The notes beneath the pieces were generated by a model, which was not told where the DNA came from, ran no database searches, and saw nothing but the letters and a program-made list of their open reading frames with translations. A stretch of 64,000 nt of DNA, taken from contig UQVC01000012.1 in NCBI GenBank assembly GCA_900544395.1, forward strand, positions 1 to 64,000. The letters run 5' to 3'. A program made the position numbers and the translations under genes. Shown here one piece after another: positions 9,183 to 16,776 of this stretch. Origin of the DNA: an uncultured Ruminococcus sp. GTDB lineage: Bacteria > Bacillota > Clostridia > Lachnospirales > Lachnospiraceae. The number at the start of each line of letters is the position of its first letter. Positions within the stretch are counted from its first letter, which is position 1.

Positions 9183-10862
9183 CTATTCCATATCCATAAC
9201 CGAATTATCCACTTCCATGCCACCAGCAAGCCCTGTATAAAACAAGGAATTTTTCCGAACTTCTGCATTTAACTGTTCCATCCCAAATTCCTCTGCCAAA
9301 GTCGGTGTTGCTGAAAACAGATTGGTTCCCAGTCCCAGCCTGTCCCCTGCAATTTCACCGCCAAGCGCTGCGATTGTTGTCGGGAACATATCCATCGTGG
9401 AAGCCACTCTGTTTTTTGTATTAACTGCTTCTACCGGAGCATTTACAAAAATATTCAGAACGCCTCTCTGATAATCTTCCGGTACTGCTGCACAAAAATC
9501 ACTGTCCATTGTCAGATGATCCCCTACCAGAACAATGGTTGTATTCTGATAAAATGGCTGCTGCTGAATCCAACGCACAAAATCTACAAGCTGCCTGCTG
9601 GAACATGCCATCACATTTGCATACTGTTCTCCATAAATATCCTGACATAACCTGCAAGGATAACCATCCTCAAAATGTGTATCAACTGTCAGCATTGTAA
9701 AATTAAACGGCTGTGCGCTGTTTCCAATCTCCGTTAAACGTGCTTTTGCAAATTCAAATAATTTTTCATCTTCATAGCCCCACCAAACCCGATAATCCGG
9801 ACTTGGAAGCCACCCATTTTCAGATGCATATTTGTAATCTAAGACCTGATATCCTCCATGTTTTTCAAAATACTGCTGTCTTCCAGCAAATTCACCATCT
9901 GAACCAAATAAAATTTCCTGATGATATCCCTGTTCTCTTAATATATCACCCAATGTTTTTACTCCAGGCAATACTTCGATATCTTCACTCACATTTTCTG
10001 CTCTCAGATTTAATTTCAACGGAAGACCAGAAGTCTGGGCTACCATAGCCCCCATAGTCCACGTGGCGCCATCAGACGGATAAATCCCCCCTAGTTGTTC
10101 TGTCCCTGAAAAATTCACATTCTCCATTGCCAGCTGTGTCAATTCCGGAATACAGTTAAAATCCAAACCGCCGCCAACATCTTTTGACGCATAAGTTGTC
10201 TCCATCGATTCCATAAAAATATAGATCAAATTCCTTTTCTGCTCCGGAAAATTGATCGGTATTTCATGTGGATTTGCATAATGATCTTCAATAAATGGGG
10301 ATTCTGTCTTTTGATTTTCCAGATATTCCCCCACATCTAACTCATTCCATACCATCTGTGCAGATGATACGATCAATGCCATGGAACCTGCAACAGCGCC
10401 AATCTGCAAAATCCATTTTGTAATTTTTGTTTTCCTTGCAAGAGCCATCACAAGTACTACAAAAAACACGGCCATCACCGCTGCAGGAACACATGTCTCC
10501 ACAAAATCCCAAAGTACTTCATGGCTGGTTCCCTGAATTGGAGTTTTCATTTGTGCCACAAGTTCTTCCATGGATAAATTTGTCCAGGTTGCTAACATCC
10601 AATTCGCCGCTTCATGAAGAAGAATTGCCAAAAATGATAATAATACTGCCAAAATACACAATAAAATTTTTGTAAGAATTTGAACAAATTTTATCATCTT
10701 CCCCAAAATAACAATACCAATATTCATTTTCATCTGATTTATTGTAATCTCTTCCAGATTTTTATCTTCCCTTTTTTCTACTCTTTCTTCTCTTCTCGCT
10801 GCTTTTCTGTCTCTTCTGTTCTCTTCATGCCTTTTTCTTCTATTTTTATTAACTTCCTGCAA
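9183..10862 (-). CDS. LtaS-family phosphoglycerol transferase (sulfatase fold)
   Basis: 559 residues: a strongly basic cytoplasmic N-terminus, about three membrane helices (~55-200) and an extracytoplasmic alkaline-phosphatase/sulfatase domain. The metal-site pattern of LtaS/GacH enzymes is present: F-M-E-S-M-E near 216, S-D-G-A-T-W-T with the probable catalytic Thr, and G-D-H-L near 448. LtaS has five N-terminal helices, so this is a variant. It starts with TTG, supported by AAGGAGAGG eight bases upstream. Neighbouring GtrB/GT-C genes and rhamnose synthesis suggest glycerol-phosphate decoration of a rhamnan rather than lipoteichoic acid polymerisation; the latter remains possible. Confidence 0.8.
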   Translation of the reverse strand: MQEVNKNRRKRHEENRRDRKAARREERVEKREDKNLEEITINQMKMNIGIVILGKMIKFVQILTKILLCILAVLLSFLAILLHEAANWMLATWTNLSMEELVAQMKTPIQGTSHEVLWDFVETCVPAAVMAVFFVVLVMALARKTKITKWILQIGAVAGSMALIVSSAQMVWNELDVGEYLENQKTESPFIEDHYANPHEIPINFPEQKRNLIYIFMESMETTYASKDVGGGLDFNCIPELTQLAMENVNFSGTEQLGGIYPSDGATWTMGAMVAQTSGLPLKLNLRAENVSEDIEVLPGVKTLGDILREQGYHQEILFGSDGEFAGRQQYFEKHGGYQVLDYKYASENGWLPSPDYRVWWGYEDEKLFEFAKARLTEIGNSAQPFNFTMLTVDTHFEDGYPCRLCQDIYGEQYANVMACSSRQLVDFVRWIQQQPFYQNTTIVLVGDHLTMDSDFCAAVPEDYQRGVLNIFVNAPVEAVNTKNRVASTMDMFPTTIAALGGEIAGDRLGLGTNLFSATPTLAEEFGMEQLNAEVRKNSLFYTGLAGGMEVDNSVMDME

Positions 10863-10982
10863 TCTTATGTCCTCTCCTTAACACTTTTTCAAAATACCTT
10901 ATGAGAATAGCACACTCCTGCGCAAATTTCTACCTTTTCCTGCCCTATCTTCCGGTTTCTCTTTCTGTTCAATCACAGCAAA

Positions 10983-11014
10983 AGAAACGCAACCTTTACA
11001 TTCGTTGCGTTTCT
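10983..11014 (-). terminator. Terminator after the nucleotidyltransferase gene
   Basis: Eleven-base perfect arms AGAAACGCAAC / GTTGCGTTTCT with a 10-base loop, ending in TTTCTTTTG on the minus strand, 22 bases after the stop codon of the gene at 11036. It ends the HPr/cda-side transcript before the LtaS-like gene. Confidence 0.8.
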
Positions 11015-11035
11015 CCCCTCTCTTTCTGCGCTCTA

Positions 11036-11950
11036 TTAAAATAATTTTTCTGGATATACTCCATCTTTGATCAGTGCCTGCAGTGCCGAAACCACAGATT
11101 CTTTGTCTTCCTTATAAGTTACTCCAAACCACTTATCTTTGGAAGTCAGCACTTTAACTGATGCCAGCTTTTGTTTCAAAAGATCTCCTATGATCGTTGG
11201 GAGGAGATATTCTGCTTTCAGATTATTCTCTGGTGTATTGGCCACAAATTCTTCAAATCCCTGTTCCAAAATCTCAAAAAACTCCGGATGAAGTCCCCAC
11301 ATATTCATAGACACGCTGGATTCCACATCTACCGAAACATACTCATTCTCTGTATGTACCGCAGCCCCTTCTTCTGTCTTCTCGATCCCGCTGGTCTCCA
11401 CAATGTCTGCCAGATATCCTTCTTCATTTACCTTACAGATTCCCCGTGTCACAGCCCCGTTCTCACTCAATGTATTTTTCAGGACAAAACTTACCATACA
11501 CAGTTCTGTCGTGGAATCATTCTTTGTTCCTGTTAAATATTCATATGCCTCTACATAAGCCTGCTTTCCATAATAGTCATCTGCATTGATCACTAAGAAC
11601 GGACTGTCTACAACCTCCTTGCAGCACAGGATCGCCTGACCTGTCCCCCATGGCTTTGTCCGATCTTTAAATCTCTCTTTGTAAACTTCTGGAATATCAT
11701 CGATCTCCTGATATGCATAGGCAACATCTATCACTTTTTCAATCCGGTTGCCGATTACTTCTTTAAAATCTTTTTCCAGATCCTTTCTGATTACAAATAC
11801 TACTTTATCAAATCCGGCCTCCATGGCATCATAGATCGAATAATCCATGATGATCTCGCCATTTGGTCCCACTGGCTCCAACTGTTTGATCCCGCCGCCA
11901 AACCGACTTCCGATTCCTGCTGCCATGATGACTAATGTTGCTTGATTCAT
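11036..11950 (-). CDS. Sugar-phosphate nucleotidyltransferase-like protein
   Basis: 304 residues with an NTP-transferase N-terminus (M-A-A-G-I-G-S-R-F-G-G-G-I-K-Q-L, residues 9-24) and I-N-A-D-D-Y-Y-G, the metal-binding Asp pair. The G-S-R-F-G-G-x-K-Q loop differs from GalU and RmlA, so the sugar substrate cannot be named. The C-terminal half has no recognised acyl- or hexapeptide repeat. It lies 36 bases downstream of the HPr gene, with GGAGCAGGAT before ATG, and ends at a strong terminator. Confidence 0.75.
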   Translation of the reverse strand: MNQATLVIMAAGIGSRFGGGIKQLEPVGPNGEIIMDYSIYDAMEAGFDKVVFVIRKDLEKDFKEVIGNRIEKVIDVAYAYQEIDDIPEVYKERFKDRTKPWGTGQAILCCKEVVDSPFLVINADDYYGKQAYVEAYEYLTGTKNDSTTELCMVSFVLKNTLSENGAVTRGICKVNEEGYLADIVETSGIEKTEEGAAVHTENEYVSVDVESSVSMNMWGLHPEFFEILEQGFEEFVANTPENNLKAEYLLPTIIGDLLKQKLASVKVLTSKDKWFGVTYKEDKESVVSALQALIKDGVYPEKLF

Positions 11951-11986
11951 ATCCTGCTCCTTCTTTTTTAACTGTGTTTCTTATTT

Positions 11987-12262
11987 TTACTCCCCAAGTC
12001 CGTCTTCTATGATCCGGATCATTTCTGCCAGAGCAGCATTCTCATCTGCCCCTTCACAGATTAATTCAATCTCGTCTCCGCTTTTAATGCAGGCTCCAAG
12101 AACACTTAATACGCTTTTTGCATTCGCTGTGATCTCTTCATTTCTTGCCTGCTTTTTCACAGTGATCTTACTTCCAAACTGCATGGCTGTTTTACAGAAT
12201 AATCCTGCCGGCCGTAAATGCAGCCCTGTCGGATTTTTTATCTTTGTCTTTCCGCTTACCAT
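11987..12262 (-). CDS. HPr-family phosphocarrier protein
   Basis: 91-residue PTS phosphocarrier. G-L-H-L-R-P-A carries the EI-phosphorylated His15, and N-A-K-S-V-L carries Ser50, equivalent to the HprK-regulated Ser46, displaced by a four-residue insertion before it. The usual I-M-G-V-M-S patch that contacts HprK and CcpA is changed to V-L-S-V-L-G, so this may be a Crh-like or secondary HPr, though the catalytic His is kept. HprK itself is encoded at 34570-35499. It lies 16 bases after cdaR, an unusual neighbour for ptsH. Confidence 0.85.
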   Translation of the reverse strand: MVSGKTKIKNPTGLHLRPAGLFCKTAMQFGSKITVKKQARNEEITANAKSVLSVLGACIKSGDEIELICEGADENAALAEMIRIIEDGLGE

Positions 12263-12278
12263 CTCTATACTGCCTCCC

Positions 12279-13580
12279 TTATTCTATCTCTTTTTCGTCT
12301 TTCGGTTCGCTGTCTGTATTCGATACTGATGTTTCTTTCTTTTCTGTCAGCTTTACTTTGACCTTCGGCTGCCGGACAAGCTGAATTTCTTCTGGTATTT
12401 CTACAGATACCTGGAGTTCATACTCCCCTGCCTCTTTACAGGACTGAAGATCGATCGAAACCGCATTGGTAATATCCAGCTGATCCAACTTTTTCTGTTC
12501 TCCCACAAATTTCAGTTCTACTACTTCTGAATTTTCAAACGAAAGTTCATATTTATCCTTTAAATTATTGATCTGAATTCCTTCTACTGGAAATTCAATT
12601 GTTCTGGAACCTTCCTGTTCGATCAGAACCGTGATCAAAACCGCATTCATGGTATCATCTGCCAGAGAAATCCCCTCTGGAAGATATGGCTGGATTTCTA
12701 CTGTTTTTTCTACTTTTTTGGTCGCATCACTGACATCGATCTCCGATGCCGGAATTGTAATCTCGGTCAGATCTTCCAGATCTTCCTCTGTTCCCCATAC
12801 CTGTATGGACTGTGGCTCACAAGTCCAGCCCGTACAAATATAATTCTCCTTCAAAATTGTCGGTGTTTCATAAATGATCGGAATATCTTTTGTATTCAAC
12901 ACCTGGATCTCTACCTGAATTCCGGTCTCCGTATTCAGGTTATTGCTTAATTTATTCTGATCTACTACATTTCCCTGACTGTCATACAATACCAGATTTC
13001 CCTGCACAGTCCCTGACTCCGACCGTCCGGTTACATCTACTTTTACAATTGCTTTCTCAATACTCTCTACCATAGGCTGAGAACCAGTGATCGTAATCTT
13101 CTCCGGATTGACCGTCATATTACCGATCATGCAGCCATTTTGCGGAGTACCGGAAACACTGACTGTCAGCGGGAACACCTTGCTCTTTACATCACTGATC
13201 TCAATCACCAGATTATTTGGAGAAGCTTCTGCCTTACACTCACTACTGTATCTTTTTACAGAAACTTTGATCGGGATCAGACTATTGATCTGCATTTCCT
13301 GCATATCAGCTACTGCCCGGAAATCGGAAGAAGTCAGATTTTCCAGGATTTCCCGTTTGGCAGTCACCTTCACACTTACGTTCTCCGTTCCATCTAAGAT
13401 CCGATATGTTTTCCCTTTGCTTTTCACGATCTGTTCATTGGTAACCTCCACCGGAATATTATCAAATGTCTGGGTGTCAACAGGGTCATCAATATTGATC
13501 ACGATCAGCCACAGAAAAATCGCAAAGAACAGCGCAATGATTTTCAATCCAAGATTTTCCATGATCCTATGCTTCTTCAT
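12279..13580 (-). CDS. cdaR: CdaA regulatory protein CdaR (YbbR-like domains)
   Basis: 433 residues with one N-terminal membrane helix (~10-28) and an outer part built of about four YbbR-like beta repeats, each starting with a segment such as I-P-V-E-V-T or F-P-L-T-V-S-V-S-G. CdaR controls the membrane diadenylate cyclase CdaA. Its start overlaps the end of cdaA by 14 bases, indicating translational coupling. The last ~20 residues are an acidic tail. Ends just before the HPr gene. Confidence 0.9.
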   Translation of the reverse strand: MKKHRIMENLGLKIIALFFAIFLWLIVINIDDPVDTQTFDNIPVEVTNEQIVKSKGKTYRILDGTENVSVKVTAKREILENLTSSDFRAVADMQEMQINSLIPIKVSVKRYSSECKAEASPNNLVIEISDVKSKVFPLTVSVSGTPQNGCMIGNMTVNPEKITITGSQPMVESIEKAIVKVDVTGRSESGTVQGNLVLYDSQGNVVDQNKLSNNLNTETGIQVEIQVLNTKDIPIIYETPTILKENYICTGWTCEPQSIQVWGTEEDLEDLTEITIPASEIDVSDATKKVEKTVEIQPYLPEGISLADDTMNAVLITVLIEQEGSRTIEFPVEGIQINNLKDKYELSFENSEVVELKFVGEQKKLDQLDITNAVSIDLQSCKEAGEYELQVSVEIPEEIQLVRQPKVKVKLTEKKETSVSNTDSEPKDEKEIE

Positions 13581-14439
13581 TCTTTCGCCGCCCTTTCCGT
13601 ATGGTGAATTTTTTCACGTCCGATGTTCTATACTGAATTTTCTTCAGTCTCTCCTGCAGCCGTTCCGGGGTCACTCCTCTCTCCAGTCTTCCTCCCATTG
13701 CAACAGATACCTGTCCTGTTTCTTCCGAAACTGCGATCACCAGCGCATCACTGACCTCACTCATCCCAAGTGCAGCTCTATGTCTTGTTCCTAACTCTTT
13801 GCTGATCTGCATATTATCCGAAAGAGGAAGATAACAGGTTGCTGAGGTGATCCGATTCCCCCGGATGATGATTGCACCATCATGAAGAGGTGTATTGTGT
13901 TCAAAGATGTTGATCAAAACCTGAGGTGATACTTTACAATCCAGTTCAATTCCCGTCACCTCATACTCTGTCAAATGGATCGCCTGCTCTACTACGATCA
14001 GAGCTCCTGTGCAGACACTTCCCATTTCAAAGCACGCCTTCACAATTCCGTCCACTGTATCATCCGAAAACCTCTGATTTTCTTTTCCTCTGTCAAACAG
14101 ACTGACGCTGGAAAGAAAATTCTTTTCTCCCAGCTTTTCCAGTGCACGTCTGAGCTCTGGCTGGAATACAACAACTGCCGCAATGGCAAGGACGCTGATA
14201 GACTCTTTTGCTACAAACAAAATGGTATGCATCTTGAAAATCGCTGCCAGGAGAAAGAACGCACCGAGCATGATCATCCCTTTTAACAGCATCCATGCTT
14301 TTGTGTTCTTGATCCAGAGCATAATCTCATAAACGATGACCGTGATGATCAGAATTTCCAGAATATCTGTCAAATGTACCGTTGGAAAATATAGCCCATT
14401 TATGTAATTGTTAAAAAAATTTCGGATCCATTCTCCCAT
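13567..14439 (-). CDS. cdaA: Diadenylate cyclase (c-di-AMP synthase)
   Basis: 290 residues: three N-terminal membrane helices (~20-95) and a DAC domain with H-D-G-A-I-I-I (~185-191) and G-T-R-H-R-A-A-L-G (~215-223), the two catalytic motifs. It condenses two ATP into c-di-AMP, an essential signal for potassium and osmotic balance in Firmicutes. AGGAGGTGA lies at ideal spacing before ATG. The usual glmM partner is not adjacent here; instead two uncharacterised membrane proteins precede it. Confidence 0.95.
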   Translation of the reverse strand: MGEWIRNFFNNYINGLYFPTVHLTDILEILIITVIVYEIMLWIKNTKAWMLLKGMIMLGAFFLLAAIFKMHTILFVAKESISVLAIAAVVVFQPELRRALEKLGEKNFLSSVSLFDRGKENQRFSDDTVDGIVKACFEMGSVCTGALIVVEQAIHLTEYEVTGIELDCKVSPQVLINIFEHNTPLHDGAIIIRGNRITSATCYLPLSDNMQISKELGTRHRAALGMSEVSDALVIAVSEETGQVSVAMGGRLERGVTPERLQERLKKIQYRTSDVKKFTIRKGRRKNEEA

Positions 14440-14463
14440 CCAGTCACCTCCTGTCTTCTCTAA

Positions 14464-15645
14464 TTATTCATCTGCCCCTGGTGTCTTCGTCCAAAGTTCT
14501 CCCAAACTTTTTGTCAGACTCAAATCATCCTCCGGTTCCTGCTGATTCTGTCTTAATTCTTCATTCAAACTCTGTGTCAGCAGCAGCTCATCTACATTCT
14601 TCTCCAGATCTGCTTCCTGAATCTGCTGTGGATCCAGAGCTATGGTTTCCTGAATCTGCACTTTCGGAAGCTCTTCCGGCTCATGCTTTTCCATCAGAAC
14701 TGCTTCTCCCTGATTTTCATGCGGCTCCGTAATATGTTTTACCTGCTTTTCCGGAAGTGTCACACCTACTTTCGGAACTGCTTTTACATAATAATAATAT
14801 TCATCATCCTCAAACTGCAGGGTCTCTGTTCTTGAATAGTCCACTGCCAGGAAGAAAAACTCCAGAACAAATCCTGCTGCGATCGCAAGGACCAGATCCA
14901 ACACGATCACTCCGATCCCAATCGGAAGATCCAGAAGCATGCTGCCGATCACCTGCAAAGCCGCTGCTGCGATCGCCCCTGTAACCGCAGCCGTCTTCCA
15001 CGCATGACTGATTCCGCGTGTCCGCAGCCCATAGACGATCAGAAGTGCAAAAAACAAAACAGCTGCCATCATCCACATTTCTTTATTAGACAGTGTCTGC
15101 TTCGTAAACACCATAATTCCATCCAGCATCTCTTTCATACCACCGCTCTGAAACGCAGACGCTGTCAGCTTCACTGTATGAAGCATATAATAGACGATCA
15201 CCCCACACATTGCCGGAAGCGCCAGGATCGGTGTGCCCAGCAGTCCAAATGCAACCGGGATCAGATACGGTACTTTCCATGCTGCTGCCAGCGCAGCCAC
15301 AACGATCAGCCAGGATCTTTTTGGTGTGAAGCGGATATACAGGATATACATCACCAGAAAGATTACCAGACATAATCCCGCCACCGGAAGTGACAGTGCA
15401 TACAACTGGATCAGTACGAAAACTGCTGCCAGCAACGCCAGCAGTCCAAGCGGAAGAAATGCACTCACTGCCGCCAGACCCACAGTACAGACTGTAGAAG
15501 ACAAAGACTTCATAAATCCGATATTCGAATTGATCATACCAAACACACATAATCCCAATGCAAACTGCAGTACTTTAAGGATGTAAAAAGAATACTTTGC
15601 ATAAATTTTTTCTATCTGGTCTTTCCAGACAAGTAATGTACTCAT
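14464..15645 (-). CDS. Uncharacterised polytopic membrane protein upstream of cdaA
   Basis: 393 residues. About eight to nine hydrophobic helices occupy residues ~20-295, and the last ~100 residues are a soluble, acidic, Gln/Glu-rich tail with two similar L-x-x-S-L segments (L-L-L-T-Q-S-L-N and L-S-L-T-K-S-L-G). No named domain was recognised. It lies 24 bases before cdaA and 2 bases after the 131-residue gene, so all are one operon. The overall look resembles stage III sporulation AE-type multi-pass proteins only in gross topology, which is not enough for a call. A link to c-di-AMP or envelope stress is inference from position. Confidence 0.6.
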   Translation of the reverse strand: MSTLLVWKDQIEKIYAKYSFYILKVLQFALGLCVFGMINSNIGFMKSLSSTVCTVGLAAVSAFLPLGLLALLAAVFVLIQLYALSLPVAGLCLVIFLVMYILYIRFTPKRSWLIVVAALAAAWKVPYLIPVAFGLLGTPILALPAMCGVIVYYMLHTVKLTASAFQSGGMKEMLDGIMVFTKQTLSNKEMWMMAAVLFFALLIVYGLRTRGISHAWKTAAVTGAIAAAALQVIGSMLLDLPIGIGVIVLDLVLAIAAGFVLEFFFLAVDYSRTETLQFEDDEYYYYVKAVPKVGVTLPEKQVKHITEPHENQGEAVLMEKHEPEELPKVQIQETIALDPQQIQEADLEKNVDELLLTQSLNEELRQNQQEPEDDLSLTKSLGELWTKTPGADE

Positions 15646-15647
15646 AA

Positions 15648-16043
15648 TTATTTTTTCTCCTTCATATTTATCTTTTCCAAACGGGATAAATCCCGATAAT
15701 ATTTTTTCGCATGCTGTTTTGCCAGATTATGCTTTTTCTTATAAAACCGTCTCGCACAAGAGCAATAAATGATCAACAGAACCAGGTAGATTCCAACGAC
15801 TGTCCCTGTCAGAATCACAAGCTTTAAGATCGTCAGATTTTTCAAAATTTGTTCCATCAGACAAAACGCGATCAAAGCAGCCACAATCCCATATCCGATG
15901 GTAAACCAGATTGCTGTTGCCCATACATTCATACTGACATAATCTTTTTTGTAATAGCTGCTGATCTTCAAATCTTCTTCTGCTCCCTGCTTTTCATAAG
16001 AAGCCATTCTGATCATCAGACGTATCTTTCTTTTATCTAACAT
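15648..16043 (-). CDS. Small uncharacterised membrane protein, two helices
   Basis: 131 residues: a basic N-terminus, membrane helices at ~39-62 and ~71-95, and a Lys/Arg-rich C-terminal tail (~96-131). No family recognised. It starts with ATG after GAGGTGGAGAC and ends two bases before the next gene, so it heads the cda operon. Possible promoter elements lie at the end of comF but are weak. Confidence 0.6.
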   Translation of the reverse strand: MLDKRKIRLMIRMASYEKQGAEEDLKISSYYKKDYVSMNVWATAIWFTIGYGIVAALIAFCLMEQILKNLTILKLVILTGTVVGIYLVLLIIYCSCARRFYKKKHNLAKQHAKKYYRDLSRLEKINMKEKK

Positions 16044-16096
16044 GTCTCCACCTCTATCTTTTGCCGTTTAAACATCATTTTTAGTATATCATACTG

Positions 16097-16774
16097 TCAG
16101 AGTCCTTGTCCAATGCTTATAGTCAAAAAATAGACTTTTTGTGCTCCTGCCTTTTTCAACACCTTCGCAACTCTGTGTATGGTATTTCCTGTTGTATAAA
16201 TATCATCAATGATCAGCACCTTCTGTTTCGGGATCCACGTTTTCGAAACACCGAATGCTGCCTTCAGATTTTCTATTCTTGCACGATTTCCAAGCTCTTT
16301 TTGCGGTATAGTCTTCTGAATTCGGATGACTGCTTTCTTATTGACCGGAATTCCCCACCTTTTTCCCAGTTCGTCTGCAAGCAACTCTGCCTGATTATAC
16401 CCCCGCGCTCTCCTCCTGGAACTGTGCAGCGGAACCGGTATGATTTCCTCGATTTCCCATCTTCTGACCTGATCCAGAAAAGTCTCCGCCATCTCTGCGC
16501 CGAACACTTCACTATAGCATCTTCTGTTTTTATATTTAAATTTGTAAATCCCCACAGATACCGACGCCTTATGCACCCAGAGACTTCTCCCCTGTTCGTA
16601 TGCGTATGGATACTTTGTGCAGTCCCTGCAATATTCCTGTTCTTCTGCCTTTAATGGCTTCCCGCATTTCATACAGCGGGGCTGTCTGATGTATGTAATT
16701 TTCTTTTTGCACAACGGACAAATCCCATCCGGATAAATTTCTTCGCAAAAAGGACATACCGGTGGATACAGCAA
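16097..16774 (-). CDS. comF: ComF-family phosphoribosyltransferase-like protein
   Basis: 225 residues. The N-terminus has two zinc-ribbon-like pairs, C-P-F-C..C-P-L-C and C-M-K-C..C-R-D-C, and the C-terminal half has the PRPP-binding V-L-I-I-D-D-I-Y-T-T-G-N-T motif. ComF proteins act in DNA uptake for natural competence; the precise activity is unclear. The only usable start is TTG at 16774, two bases after the recD2 stop and without a clear ribosome site, so translation probably depends on coupling to recD2. Confidence 0.85.
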   Translation of the reverse strand: MLYPPVCPFCEEIYPDGICPLCKKKITYIRQPRCMKCGKPLKAEEQEYCRDCTKYPYAYEQGRSLWVHKASVSVGIYKFKYKNRRCYSEVFGAEMAETFLDQVRRWEIEEIIPVPLHSSRRRARGYNQAELLADELGKRWGIPVNKKAVIRIQKTIPQKELGNRARIENLKAAFGVSKTWIPKQKVLIIDDIYTTGNTIHRVAKVLKKAGAQKVYFLTISIGQGL

Positions 16775-16776
16775 TT

